Origin: Haplomitrium mnioides | Taxonomy: Eukaryota > Marchantiophyta > Haplomitriopsida > Calobryales | Direction of reading: 5' to 3' | Assembly: GCA_049999725.1 (NCBI GenBank) | Contig: JBNGIS010024679.1 | Span: forward strand, 1-24,222 | DNA length: 24,222 nt | Shown here: positions 7,971-18,954 of the stretch, piece by piece | How positions within the stretch are numbered: the first letter of the stretch is position 1 | How the letters are laid out: every line of letters starts with the position of its first letter | The notes under the pieces: model-generated | Told to the model about the DNA's origin: nothing | The model's database searches: none | The model's input: the letters and a program-made list of their open reading frames with translations, nothing else | Made by a program: the position numbers and the translations under genes

Positions 7971-9180
7971 ATGCTACTTCTTTGCTTCATGCATAAACTG
8001 ACTTACCAGACCTACATCATAACTTAGATCTGGTCTGGTGATGGTAATGTAAATCAGGCTGCCTACCATCTATTTGAGCCCTATTGGATCCTCAATCAAC
8101 TCTCCTTCATGACCGATCATTTTTGTATTCTGATCTAAGGGAGTTGCAATCGGTTTGCAACCTGTCATGCCATATTTGGCCAGCATATCCAAGGCATACT
8201 GCCTCTGGATCATCCATATTCCCTGCTCTATTTTAATCACCTCAATTCCAAGGAAGTGTCATAACTCACCAAGATCCTTCATGTCGAACTTTTGTTGCAG
8301 CAATTTCTTCACTTCAACAATATCTTGCTCACTCCCTCCTGTCATAATCAAATTATCTACATAGATCAGAATTAGCATCATACCTTTCTCTGTTTTCCTT
8401 ACATACAGAGAATAATCAGCCTCTGACACCTTGAAACCCATCGAAACAAAATATTCGCCTATCTTGTTAGACCATGCTCGAGGTGCTTGCTTCAACCCAT
8501 ATAGTGCCTTCTTCAGGTTGCATACCTGATCTGAATGCTCCAGATCAAGAAAAACAGGTGGCTATACCATGTACACCTCCTCTTCAAGCTCCCCATGCAG
8601 AAATACTTTTTTATACATCCATTTGTTGCAAAGTCCATTTTTTCGATGCAGCTAGTGTTATAGCTGCCCAAACGGTTGTCATTCTTGCTACAGGGCTGAA
8701 GGTCTCCTCATAGTCTATCCCATGAGTCTGGACATACCCCTTGGCCACTAACCTGGCCTTTAATCTGCTTATCTTGCCATCTTCACTCCTCTTCAACTGG
8801 TAGACCCATTTGCATTCGATTGCTTTCTTCCCTTCGGGTAAATCGACTAGCTCCCAAGTCTGGTTTTTCTGAAGAGCTTCCATCTCTTCTACCATTTCAG
8901 CTTCCCATCTCTCATCTCCTATAGCATCCTCAAATATGATAGGTTCTTTCTCAGTGATTACTTGCACCTTATATGCATGATGTGATGCAAACGCTCCTTT
9001 GTGTATCAACCTGTCACTTCTGCGCAAAGCTATGCTTTGTACTTGCTGCTCCTTTTGTTTTTGGCTTGATGTTGAAGTTGAGAGTAATCTTAGTTCTTCA
9101 TCCAGATTTTCAGAATCACCACTGCCTCCTTTTCCTAGAGACATTTCAGATTGAGAGTTATTTGGAGTATACTGCTCCAA
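7971..9180 (-). pseudogene. Copia A2 reverse transcriptase domain
   Basis: From 9180 leftward: WELVDLPEGKKAIECKWVYQ, LKARLVAKGYVQTHGIDYEE, TFSPVARMTTV, KKWTLQQMDV, a frameshift near 8610, then YGLKQAPRAWSNKIGEYF and the active-site strand LIYVDNLIMTGG (8337-8372), then MKDLGEL, a TGA, HFLG and the connection up to RPDLSYDVGLVSQFMHEAKK. RVT_2-type copia RT. The second Asp of the YVDD box is Asn (codon at 8352-8354), which would abolish polymerase activity. In-frame TAGs occur before PPVF, before MVGSLIY and before HLDAVRR. Confidence 0.93.
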
Positions 9181-9448
9181 ATTCCTGCACAGCCTTCCTT
9201 ACCATGTACTAGTGCTGCCACTGCTGCTGCCTTCACCATATGGTCCACTCAATACTTGTGTTTGCTGAGTTGGTTCTAACACAACCTGGTTTCCATTTGT
9301 CTCACTTGTGTCATCTACTGATTTATGCTCGTACCAAGTACCTAACTCATCAAATACTACATCTCTACTCACCCTCAGCATGTATGTAGTAGGACAACAA
9401 CACCTGTACCCTTTCTGCTCATTTGAATATCCAATGAAGACACACTTT
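9181..9448 (-). pseudogene. Copia A2 integrase-RT linker
   Basis: The minus-strand frame 9510-9199 carries LDPKAEKCVFIGYSNEQKGY, then YMLRVSRDVVFDELGTWY and a Ser/Gly-rich low-complexity linker ending at TAA. A frameshift near 9460 separates it from the integrase core frame. The linker is variable in copia elements. This piece marks where the older copy ends at 5870. Confidence 0.8.
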
Positions 9449-10588
9449 TCAGCTTTTGGATCTAACTTGCTGTGTCTCAGCTGGTACATGGACATAAGCA
9501 ATACAGCCAAACACTTTCAAGTGTGAAATGTCTGGGCGTCTCCCTATAAACTTCTCCTCTGGCATCATGCCATGAACTGCAGCTGTAGGTGTTCTATTCA
9601 TAATATAAACAGCAATAGACACTGCTTCTGCCCAATAAAAGTGTGGCATATTCTTCTCATTCATCAATGCTCTTACTACCTCTGTTATGTGTCGGTTCTT
9701 CCTCTCATCAACTCCATTTTGTTGAGGTGTATACCTACATGTTTGCTGCCTTTTAATCCCTTCTCTTTGTAGGTAGGTGCAGAATTTTGTGGAGAAATAT
9801 TCTCCTCCACCATATGATCTCAGGCACTTGATTTGCTGCCCCTTCTCTTTTTCCACCATAGTTCTAAAATGTTTGAAGTGATCAAACACTTCACTCTTCT
9901 GCTTCATGAAATAGATCCAGATTTTTTTGGAGTAATCATCAATGAAGATCACATAGTATATACACCCTCCAATGGATCCTGTTTTTGTTGGACCCCACAC
10001 ATCTGAATGTACCACCTCAAGTGGCTTCCTTGCCATATATGCATCATGGAGGAATGCTTGCCTTGCCTATTTGCCAAACTGGCATGCTTCACAGATTTTC
10101 TGCATTCCTTCTACTTTGAACTTGGTCAGCCCACTGACTTCCTCTGAGCCCTGCATATTCCTCAGCTTTTGAACATTAACATGCCCAATCCTTTTGTGCC
10201 ATATCTCTATGTCTGACACAACTCCCATACCTTGTACAAACATGGCTTCTGAAATTTCAGGCATGCTCACATCCAATGTGAACATCCTGCCACTCCTACT
10301 TCCTTTTGTGAGGAGGTTACAATTGTGTCCCCAATCCTCAATAAACACACTAGTGGGGTTAAACCTGACCTGCATATTCTGCTCTACACATTGTCCAACT
10401 GAGATCAAATTTTTCTGAATCATTGGCACATGCATTACATCAAATAGGCATTTTGTTTTGCCATTCTCCAGTACTATTGCTATGTTGCCAATTTGATGGA
10501 TAGGATGCATAGTAGAGTCACTTGTCTCCACATAACCAGGTGTACTCAAATTTCTGGTTTCTTTAAACCACTCCCCGTGGCCTGTCAT
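9449..10588 (-). pseudogene. Copia A2 integrase (zinc-binding and catalytic core)
   Basis: The HHCC domain reads IWHKRIGHVNVQKL and CEACQFGK. After a TAG (10067-10069) the core begins PLEVVHSDVWGPTKTG (first catalytic Asp), then VIFIDDYSKKIWIYFMKQKS, CLRSYGGGEYFS and TPQQNGVDERKNRHI (catalytic Glu). The second catalytic Asp expected in the LRS-D-x-GGEY motif is Tyr (codon 9812-9814), so this integrase is dead. GAG-pre-integrase and rve-type domains are both recognisable. Confidence 0.93.
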
Positions 10589-10720
10589 GTGATTAGAACA
10601 TGCAGAATCAACAAACCACTTATCTCCATCATTGTTTTGCTTCCCATATGCTACAGATGAGTATCCATACTACATGACAAACAATATTTCATTGGTTGCC
10701 TTGCTGGAACTTGTATAGTT
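10589..10720 (-). pseudogene. Copia A2 protease region
   Basis: DKWFVDSACSNHMTGHGEW carries the aspartic protease D-S-A triad (10601-10609) intact, unlike the older copy where it is DFV. An in-frame TAG at 10670-10672 lies just upstream; the older element has CAG at the equivalent position (7150-7152), a direct pairwise example of CAG becoming TAG. Confidence 0.85.
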
Positions 10721-11610
10721 CCCCTCCACTCTGTTGTTTCTCATGCCATTCTTTTTTTTTAGCAATCCTTTGCCATGTGACCTGGTTTACCACAGTAATA
10801 TCAGTCTCCCCCTAAATGTTGTGGTTGGCTTCCACATCCTCTATTACTCCCCGTGCCTCTAAATTGGCCTCTACCACCAAATTGGTTTGATTGGCAATGC
10901 TGATTTTGCGCATTGTCGTTTGAACGACCTCTGCCAGCATTACTCCTACCATAGATTCTGCCTCCTCTTCCTCTACCCCTATTAGAGTAGAATGCTTGTT
11001 CTTGACTACTTGAGACACCTCCTCTAATGTCAAGTTCTTCTGCCACTAGCATGGCAATCAACTGTGAAAAGGATGTGGTTCCTTCTCTCGTCCTCATTGA
11101 TGTTTTGAACTGTTTATACTCTTTTCCTAAACCATTCAGGCAAACTACCACCATGGCACTCTCCTTCCCTTCTTCTCCAACATTTGCTATCTACTCAGCT
11201 AGTGATTTGATTTTCAAGGCAAAAGCATTTACATTCATTTTCTCATTTTGTAGATTAAAAAATTCCATCTATAATGCCAGCTTCCTTGCATTTGACGTGA
11301 TGGCATATCTCTCCTTCAAGATGTCCCAAGCCTTCTTAGGTGTCTTAGTTGCTGACACATAACACATCATCTTGTCATCGACACTAATAGTTAGCCAGTA
11401 CAACAATTTATGGACCTTCTCTACATGCGTTTTGAAGGCATACATCTCCTCACTGGATGGGGATAGGCCTAACATTGGTTCAACTTCATCTCCTGTGATG
11501 AAATCCCAGTACCCTCTCCCTTTTATAAAATTGATCATTCTGATTGACCAAACATTATAATTATTTTCAGTCAGTTTCTCACTAACTATCTGGGAGATTC
11601 CATCTGCCAT
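10721..11610 (-). pseudogene. Copia A2 gag with CCHC zinc knuckle
   Basis: It starts at ATG 11608-11610 with MADGISQIVSEKLTENNYNV and continues through a typical copia gag (VWSIRMINFIKGRGYWDFI, WDILKERYA). Two in-frame TAGs follow, before MEFFNLQ and before IANVGEEG, both where Gln fits the family. Then come CLNGLGKEYKQFKTSMRTRE, an RGRGR-rich stretch, and the knuckle YYCGKPGHMAKDC (10762-10803). The first Cys of the knuckle is a TGA stop here; the older copy keeps Cys. Nucleic-acid binding structural protein, decayed. Confidence 0.92.
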
Positions 11611-13177
11611 CTTCCGTGTTGGCTTAAGTGAACTGTAATATCGGCTTTGTACAGTTTCATGTTTCAGGGATTTCAGGTATTTGATGGTAAGCTTATGTAG
11701 GAGATTTCTATTCTATAACTGCATATAGCAAAACATACAGACCTTAATTGTTGCCTTTGGGAAGAATTGTGGCCTACTGATCCCTACTGATGCCTCTCCA
11801 ATCAATGATTTCCAACAAGGGCCAGATCTACTTATAGTTCCTTCTTCAACATAGATCTACTCTCTTCTTCAAATGGATTCAGATCAGTCCACACACACAC
11901 CCACATTCTTCAATCAGATATACTAGCTTTGTCTTGTGAACTTTGTTTCTCCCAGCTCTTCAATTGCTGCCTCCTCTTCGATGTGATTCTTCTTCAACAA
12001 AAAATGAAGACTCTTGATTGTTGCCTGCTCTTTGATTCTATTCTGCTTCAATAACCAAAAGAAAGGAACCTTATTTGATTGCTGCCAACTGGTTTCTTGA
12101 ATCCTTGCAATTCTCCTTTAGCAAAACACCTCAATAGACGCTTCTTGAAGTCTCATTTGTCTTCTTCGATTCTTCTTCAAAAACAACCAAAAAGCCTCCT
12201 TCGATTCTACTACTCAACCACAAACAGAAAAACGATTTGGGTTGCTATTTTTGCAACAGCAATGCGACAAGCAGACCGCTTTGATTGCTCCTTTTCTTTC
12301 TTGATTTTCAACCACACATCAGAAAAACGTCTTTGTTCTTGCTTCAATAATGCCTCCAAATTCCTCTTCGATGCTCTTCACTAGTAGACAGATTTTTTCT
12401 TCAGCAACAAACTTCTTGATTTCTTCTTGACCTGCAAACGATGTCTTCCTCACAAGGACCTATTGCAAATTCTCCTAAAACCTGCCAACAGACCCTCCTG
12501 CAATATGCAAACTTGTCCTGACCTGCTTCGACGTTTTTTTTTTCTGCTGCTTTGATTTTCTTCAACATCAGCTTGCTTAGATAGGGAGATCTTTGCTATT
12601 TCTACTCCAAATCAATTGATTTGACCTCCAATCAAATTGTTTCTGCTAGGCAATCCTTCTCCAACAGTCTTGCGTTGATTTCTCTTTCACAAACAGGCTC
12701 CTTTGACTTTTTTTTTTTCTGTTGCATGCTTCTGCTGTAGCCTCTTTGAATCAAATCTATGAGCAGAACTTTGTTATTTCTACTCCAAATCGATTGATTC
12801 GACTTGCAATCTACTTGCCTTCCACCTGCAATCTTCTTCAGTCAAGGAACAACTGAAATTTCTTCATTTTTTGCCTCGAATGTTCCTTCAATTGTAGCTT
12901 GATTCTACTTCATGTTGTTTTGTTCTTTGATTTTTTGAAACCCTAAAAATCTAGAGGCCTTTTCTTCTTCAGCGAAATCTTCAGCAGAATTCTTCACCTG
13001 CAATTCTGCTATCCTTTGACTCTTTAGCAGCAACTATCCCTTCAGCAAATGCCAATGATTTCTTCTGGAATCAATTTGACAATCTGCCACCGCACGATGG
13101 AGGTTTGATTTTTTCTCCTTTTTCCTTTCTTGCTTCTCCTCAAATAGTTTGTGCTTCGCAGTGTGATGCCGATTCTT
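11611..13177 (-). other. Copia A2 untranslated leader, 1.57 kb, purine-rich on the element strand
   Basis: No gene. On the plus strand it is CT-rich with recurring cttcttcaac and gattctt words. A segment of about 175 bp is duplicated in tandem: tttctactccaaatcaattg near 12599 recurs near 12778 with drift, and a T10-ctg run precedes each copy. The long leader is shared in style with the older relative (14377-15670). Confidence 0.75.
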
Positions 13178-13195
13178 GAACCTGCTCTAACACCA
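13178..13195 (-). other. Primer-binding site of copia A2
   Basis: On the minus strand TGGTGTTAGAGCAGGTTC abuts the 5' LTR. It resembles the plant initiator-Met tRNA 3' end complement (TGGTATCAGAGC...) with a few changes. The older element has TGGTGTCAGAGTAGGTTG at its equivalent site. Confidence 0.8.
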
Positions 13196-13412
13196 TGTCA
13201 ACAATATTGCACTGTAATGGAACACTCAATTTGCATCCACAAGTGGAGAGAATATAGCGTTGTATTTCACAAAGGCTCCATGGCCTCAAATTACAACAAA
13301 GGGAGGAGTGCTCTCGCGACTCCAATCTGCCCCAGATATATTACAAACCCTAACTAAACTAAGGGGGCTGCTAGCTCATCCTCGCAGCCTATTAGAGCTC
13401 GACATTTCAACA
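13196..13412 (-). repeat. 5' LTR of copia A2
   Basis: 217 bp, matching 7192-7408 except for about 15 positions by hand count. It would hold the element promoter. The TATA-like region on the minus strand (13334-13343) reads TAATATATCT. Confidence 0.95.
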
Positions 13413-13417
13413 GAGCC
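13413..13417. repeat. Target-site duplication GAGCC, right
   Basis: Matches 7187-7191 exactly and lies immediately after the right LTR end tttcaaca. Confidence 0.9.
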
Positions 13418-14376
13418 TGCATAGTTCCCCTATACTTTGTTGCTTCTCATATCATTTTGCTTTTTGTAGCAACCTTTTGCCATGTGACCTGGTTTGCCAC
13501 AATAGAAGCAATCTCTCCTTGAATAATGTTGTTGGCTTCCATGCCCTTGGTTATTCCCCCTGCCTCTGAATTGACCTCTACCACCAAATTGGCTTGATTG
13601 GCGCTACTGGTTTTGTGTATTGTTGTTTGAGCAACCTTTGCCAAAATTATCTCTGCCATAATTCATGCCTCATCCTCTACCTTTGTTAGAATGGCATGCT
13701 TGCTCTTGACTACTTGACGCACCTCCTCCAATGTCAAGCTCGAATGGCATGCTTGCTCTTGACTACTTGACGCACCTCCTCCAATGTCAAGCTCTTCTGC
13801 AAAAAACATTGCAATAAGTTGTGAGAAAGATGTGGCTCTTTCTCTTGTACTCATCGGCATTTTGAGTTGCTTATACTCTTTGCCTAACCCATTCAGACAA
13901 ACTGCAACCATGGCACTCTACTTTGCTTCCTCTCCTACATTTGGTAGTTGTTAAGCTAGTGGTTTTATCTTCACAGCAAAGGCATTTATGTTCAGTTTCT
14001 CCTTTTGTAGACTGAAGAACTCCATCTGCAATGTTAGCTTCCTTGCATCTGATGTATGGCATAACTTTCTTTCAAAATATCCCAAGCTTCCTTGGGTGTC
14101 TTGGTTCCTGACACATACCCCATCATTTTGTCATGGACATTTTTTGTTAGCTAGTACAACAACTTGTAGACCTTCTCTATGTAGGTCTTGAAGGCTTGCA
14201 TCCTTTCATTGGATAGGGATGGTCCTAAAATTGGTTCCACTTCATCTCTTGTGATGAAGTACCAAAAACCTCTCCCCTTGATAAAATTGGTCACTCTCAC
14301 TAACAAGACAGTATAATTATTTTCAGTGAGAAACAGTCAATTTCTCACTGACTATCTGAGAAATTCCATATGCCAT
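13418..14376 (-). pseudogene. Older copia element A1 gag
   Basis: It begins at ATG 14374-14376 (MAYGISQIVSEKL) and aligns along its length with the A2 gag. Recognisable are CLNGLGKEYKQLKMPMSTRE, SSSQEQACHS and an intact CCHC knuckle CFYCGKPGHMAKGC (13469-13510). It is broken by frameshifts, including a 53-bp tandem duplication at 13689-13794. The coding sequence stops at the A2 insertion site and resumes at 7186. Confidence 0.88.
13689..13794. repeat. 53-bp exact tandem duplication inside A1 gag
   Basis: 13689-13741 and 13742-13794 are the same 53 bases (starting gaatggcatgcttgctcttg). 53 is not a multiple of three, so it shifts the gag frame. The two copies look identical by eye, implying a recent event relative to the decay around it. 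The younger element has a single copy. Confidence 0.9.
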
Positions 14377-15670
14377 ATTCAACTTTGTGCTTATAGATGT
14401 GTTTTTGCATTTATTGATAGATACTGAGAGTTTACTCTCTACTGATAGAACAAAAAATAGATGGAGTGCAACAATCAATACCTCATGACTTCTTGTCACC
14501 ACCTTTGAGAGCTCTGATCATACCTTCTTCAAATTCTACCTTGCATTGACCACCTTGAATGTGGTGTAATTGCATGTCATCTACTGTAACCAGCTTCACA
14601 GCCACAACACTCACAACAAGAATTCTTAATTCTGAAGTTGTGAAATGCAGAGAAGGGTTGGCCCTACTCTTCTCTCACTATGCTTTGATTTCCCAATGTC
14701 AGCTGAGAGATCAAATTCTAATCAAGATCACGAAATCAAGTTTGTGACCTCTTGGCTTTTGCGATTTTTCTTCATCACACATAGATTGCTCTCTACCTTC
14801 TTGCAATTTGTTTTGCTCCCTCCTTAGAAAGGACCCATGGCAATCCACACACACACTTCAACTAGGTATGCTGACTTCTTACAAAAAAAAAATCTGTTAA
14901 GTGAACCTCAACCCCTCAACACAGAAGGACTGTTCTCTTCCTTCCTCCAAAATGGTTTCAATTTCTTCTTCAAAATGTTCTGCTCTCTTCTTTGAAATGA
15001 ACCAGATTACTCAAAAATATTTCTTGTTTAGCACAACTTGATTATTGCCTCTAGGTTTTTTCAATCTCCTTACTTCAATTATGCTTCAGCAAATAAAAGA
15101 AAAGGGCTCTTCGATTGATGACTTTCCTTGCATTCTTTGATTTTTCTTCAACAGCAAACAAACCATAGTTGATTTCAGCTGCAATTTCTTCAGCAGCGAC
15201 TCAACTAGCAGACTTCCTTGATGTCTACTTTGATGCTTCTCTTTTGATTTATCCTTGCCATGAACAGAATTTGCAACTTTTTGTTGTTGCAACTTCTTTA
15301 GCAGCAACCTTGAATCGAATAGCAGAGCTCTACGAGTTCTACTTTGATTCTTCTTCTTCGACCTGGAATTGACTTGTCTTCTCCTTGCCAGTTGTCTTTG
15401 ATCAAGGAACAATAGAAATATCTTTGATTTTTGCCTCGAATGTCCCTTCAATTGTACCTTAATTTTTCAAGCTTGCTGTCTTCAATTTCTAGAAACCCTA
15501 GGACTCTCTAGCAAGTTCTTCTTCAACAAATTTTGATTTCTTCTTCCAACAGTCAAGTCGATTCAACAAACAATTTGTTGTTGATTATGCAATCTGTAAC
15601 CTCTTCGATGGAGGTTCATTTTTTTTCTTCTCCTCTATTTTTTGTGCTCTGTAGTGCTACGCTTGTACCT
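14377..15670 (-). other. Copia A1 untranslated leader
   Basis: A non-coding stretch between the older gag start and its primer site, CT-rich on the plus strand and similar in style to the A2 leader (cttcaacagcaaac, tgcctcgaatgtcccttcaa shared with 12876 onward). Open frames here are incidental. Confidence 0.75.
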
Positions 15671-15688
15671 CAACCTACTCTGACACCA
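15671..15688 (-). other. Primer-binding site of copia A1
   Basis: The minus strand reads TGGTGTCAGAGTAGGTTG directly beside the older LTR, a closer match to the initiator-Met complement core (CAGAG) than the A2 site. Confidence 0.8.
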
Positions 15689-15922
15689 TGTCAAAATCAC
15701 TCAAATCATGAAATCATATGCACGTAGTAGATTGGGGAAAATATTATATATTTAGATAGCTCGAATGATCTTAATAATACAAAGAGAGACGAGTGCCTAT
15801 ATGCATCTCTAGATGAGCCCCTATATAACCCTAGTCTACATCAGAAAAGGAACTTACCCTAACTAAGACTAAGAGGGCTACCGAATCAGTCTAGCAGCCT
15901 ATTTGAGCTCGTAATTTCAATA
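15689..15922 (-). repeat. 5' LTR of copia A1
   Basis: It starts tgtcaaaatcac and ends gagctcgtaatttcaata. It shares with the A2 LTR the order taaccctag, ctaactaagactaagagggct, cagcctatttgagctcg. Length is about 234 bp. The terminal CA has become TA. The partner 3' LTR is absent from the window. Confidence 0.85.
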
Positions 15923-17830
15923 GAATAAGGAGAAGATAGAAAAGATTCTATCAGCATTCCATCTTACAAACATGATTCTGTCAACACAATACAAAAACAT
16001 GAAGTTCACAAGATATTTAGAGCTGATAGCTCACATGTTGCTTGCTGAAAAGCATCAAAAGTTGTTGTTGAAGAATTCTAAGGTGAGACCACCAGCATAT
16101 TGCCCATATCCTAACCTATTGAAGCTTATTACTATGTATCTACAAATAATAAAGGCACTACCAGCACAAGAGTCAATTATACCAGTAGAAGACAAACTTC
16201 TAGAAGGGGAAGATTTCCTAGTGCGAGCAAAGGACAATCATTCGGAGGGAGGGGTAGAGACCAAAATAATCATGGTTGTTCTAATACATAAGGAAACATA
16301 GGTGAGAGACCTCCTACTAAGCACAAATCTACAGCAAGTACAAGTAATCATATTTAGTTTCTTTATATAACCAGGATTAGCAAAAAAGTGTACCACGTGA
16401 AACTCATGGGACATTTTTGAAGAAGGAGAATAACTTGAGTGATTATAGTGAGAATGATATGGATTTGGCAAAAAACAACATGATCAATTACAATTCTCAG
16501 GTCAAGAAGTCGCAGAAGTCCATCATAACTTGGATATCTATTTCAATCCATACAAAAAACGAGCTACAACCGTAGCAGGAGCTATTAGTTAGATTGTATC
16601 TTCCTACCTCATTCCATAACTAAATGATTCATCTATATCATAGATGAATGACCCATCCCGCGACCATAGGTTAGCTCCATTCTTTGATATGGACTCAGCT
16701 ATGTAAAAAAAGTAGACAAATGTATCTGGATAAGGAAATCTATGAATAACTGGTATTCTGAGAATGATTTTGTCATGGATTTTGTCTCACCCAAGGCTTA
16801 GTATATGTATTTCTCACATGTTTGAGGAGCCTCCTTGGGATTGGATTATAGATACAAGGCATATTCCCACTTCTGTGGGCTACGCAAAGATGTTGTATAC
16901 TATATCCTTGGGACGTAGGCACATAGGTCATCGGTTGGTGCGAAGTCATGCTCGTTTTTTGAGAACTCTGTTGATGAGTGGCTGAATTCCACTACGGAAT
17001 TTTGATGCCAATGGGTGTCTAATATTCTATCAAGGGAGCAACACTATATAGATTGATTATTCTCTTGAAGACAACATAACGTGTATTATTGATAGTGGCA
17101 ATACTCACACAATATTGAAATGCAGATTATGTTTTTTCACATATTACATCATCAAGTTGACAAATGACAAAAATCATGGGAAGTAATCATATTGAAGAGC
17201 AATATGAACATGTAAACATTATTTTACCACAAGGGACAATCTTCAATATCAATAATGCTATATATGTACTTAGTGCTACTATAAACTTGATAAACTTTAA
17301 AGATATACGTGACAATAATTTTCATATTCATACTATTACACATAGAGATCATGAAGTCTAACATATTTTGCAAAAGACTCATGAAGGCATGATAATAAAA
17401 GAAACACTATTTGCCTATCCATTTGGATTTTATGTCATATAAATACACACATTTCATATTGTTGCACTACAAATTTATCAATCACAAATTATGGGACATC
17501 TAGGCACCACAAGGTTTACAATATAATGAAAGTGACTTGCAACATTCCCACTAAAGTTAGCCCTTGATTGATTACACAACCATGCAGCGCATGTTCTTAA
17601 GGAGACCATGTTCTACTGAGGAGACCATTTTGATATTTTTTGGTTATCATATGCACTTCATCAAAGTGGTTACAAGTCTCTTTACTTTCTACCCAAAATT
17701 TTTTCTTTCCTAGAATTTTGGCACATATTTTGAAATTGAAAGCTCAATTTCTAGATAACCTGATCAGAATTCTAAGGGTACAATGTGGGAGAATTCACCT
17801 CTAAGACTTTTGAGAATTCATCCTAAACCA
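15923..17830 (+). mobile_element. Copia family B, copy 1: gag C-terminus, protease, start of integrase
   Basis: Plus-strand frames: 15948-16301 (MKFTRYLELIAHMLLAEKHQ, LLLKNSKVRP) is the back half of a copia gag. Around 17075 GIIDSGNTHTIL is a protease-like D-S-G motif. 17164-17361 has IILPQGTIFNINNAIYVLSA and NLINFKDIRDNNFHIHT, the stretch after the protease. Then come GHLGTTRFTI (integrase zinc region) and GEFTSKTFEN (core). The left end coincides with the A1 LTR, so A1 inserted into this gag. Many stops; the right end fades near 17830. Confidence 0.8.
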
Positions 17831-18954
17831 AAACATGCAGTTGAAGCAGTTTGTTGCTACATATATCAAAAGAGATGAAGAAAGAATACATGTTCAAAGA
17901 GGCATATAAATGACAAAGAACTCAAAACAAAAAGAAAGCAAAGTTTTGTGATTCAAACAAATCAACAATTGTAGAGACTTTTGTTGAAGAGAACGCATGA
18001 CCTACTGAACCACACAACAAAGTTCGAGCATCTAGTGAGTAGCTCGATGAAACCCTAAACAGAAGAAGAACACCTACACATAACTACTCAATAAAAGCTT
18101 GCAAGGTTGAGCACTAAACACTCTGAAAATAATCACACAAAGCATGTGAAAGATAGAGCTACTTGACGAAGAACACAATTTTGCTTATTTGCATATAATA
18201 CAACATTATTTGAAACTAAGAAGACGAGAGTATCTTGCTGCAAAGAGTAAGTTTAATGTGTTGTTGTAGAGATAACCTAAAATCAAAGAAGAGAGAGCTG
18301 AAAACTCAGACCTAAAGTTGATGAAGTATACCACATAAAAATAAAATGGGAAATAAGTTAACTAGCCTACATAAACAAGAACATGAGCTCGGTATGTGAA
18401 GACTAAATGAAGACAAAAAGAGCAAAACAAAGAAGTGATAAACTTGAGAAAGGAGTTACTTGACTAAATGTCTTATTGTTCGACAAGATATACTAAAACA
18501 TACTTGAGAAGACAAGTGAGCAAATAATTTATCCAACAAATTAGAGTGAGTGGTCTCTCTTTTGAAAACACACAACAACAATAGGCATTGTAGAGCAAGG
18601 ATCTGCAATTTGAAGACATACAATTGAAGTATGTGAAGAAACCAAGTAGAATTCATAAGTAGATTGCTGAATTGAGCCTTGTTGATGTTGTATGTAAGAT
18701 ATATGTGCTCTTGAGACACTCTAGAGTTACAAATTGTTGATTGAAGATTGTTGAATTAAGGCTGAATTGCAACGAAAAACAAGCTTATACCATGTCTACA
18801 ACAACCATATCAAGGAAGCAAACATCTAAAACAAATTTGAGCTATTTTCAATATTGAAAATCGCATAGAACAATTCAGCTTTCCAAAAAAAAAAAAAATT
18901 TCTCTATAATTCTAGTATTTGTTATTTCATATCTGGAGTATTGTAGTTCTGACC
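17831..18954. other. Unassigned, non-coding; perhaps a retroelement leader or LTR
   Basis: A/G-rich on the plus strand with frequent gaag and aaca words. It contains gatgaaaccctaaac near 18050 and a junction-like gcttataccatgtctacaac at 18784-18803, reminiscent of the PBS/LTR junction at 13191. I could not find a matching second LTR. No gene is supported. Confidence 0.4.

Larger units (their letters stand above)
7192..13412 (-). mobile_element. Complete but inactive Ty1/copia retrotransposon A2, 6.2 kb
   Basis: The element has two 217-bp LTRs (7192-7408 and 13196-13412), TG...CA ends, a 5-bp GAGCC target duplication, a PPT beside the left LTR and a tRNA-like primer site beside the right LTR, so transcription runs on the minus strand. 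The internal order is leader, gag, CCHC knuckle, protease, integrase, reverse transcriptase, RNase H, which is the Ty1/copia order. The LTRs differ at roughly 15 of 217 positions by hand count, so the insertion is not recent. Many stops and frameshifts, an integrase core Asp replaced by Tyr, and YVDN at the RT active site indicate a dead copy. It sits inside an older relative in the same orientation. Confidence 0.95.

Noticed and set aside
12079-12384. 101-codon plus-strand frame in the copia leader
   Set aside because: It sits in CT-rich untranslated leader on the antisense strand, with Ser/Leu/Phe bias from the composition only.
15086-15451. 121-codon minus-strand Lys/Arg/Gln-rich frame
   Set aside because: It reflects the purine-rich leader of the older copia element; no domain is seen and the start is far from any gag-like sequence.
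18456-18719. 87-codon minus-strand frame, Cys/Leu-rich
   Set aside because: There is no family resemblance and it lies in unassigned low-complexity sequence, so it is not supportable as a gene.
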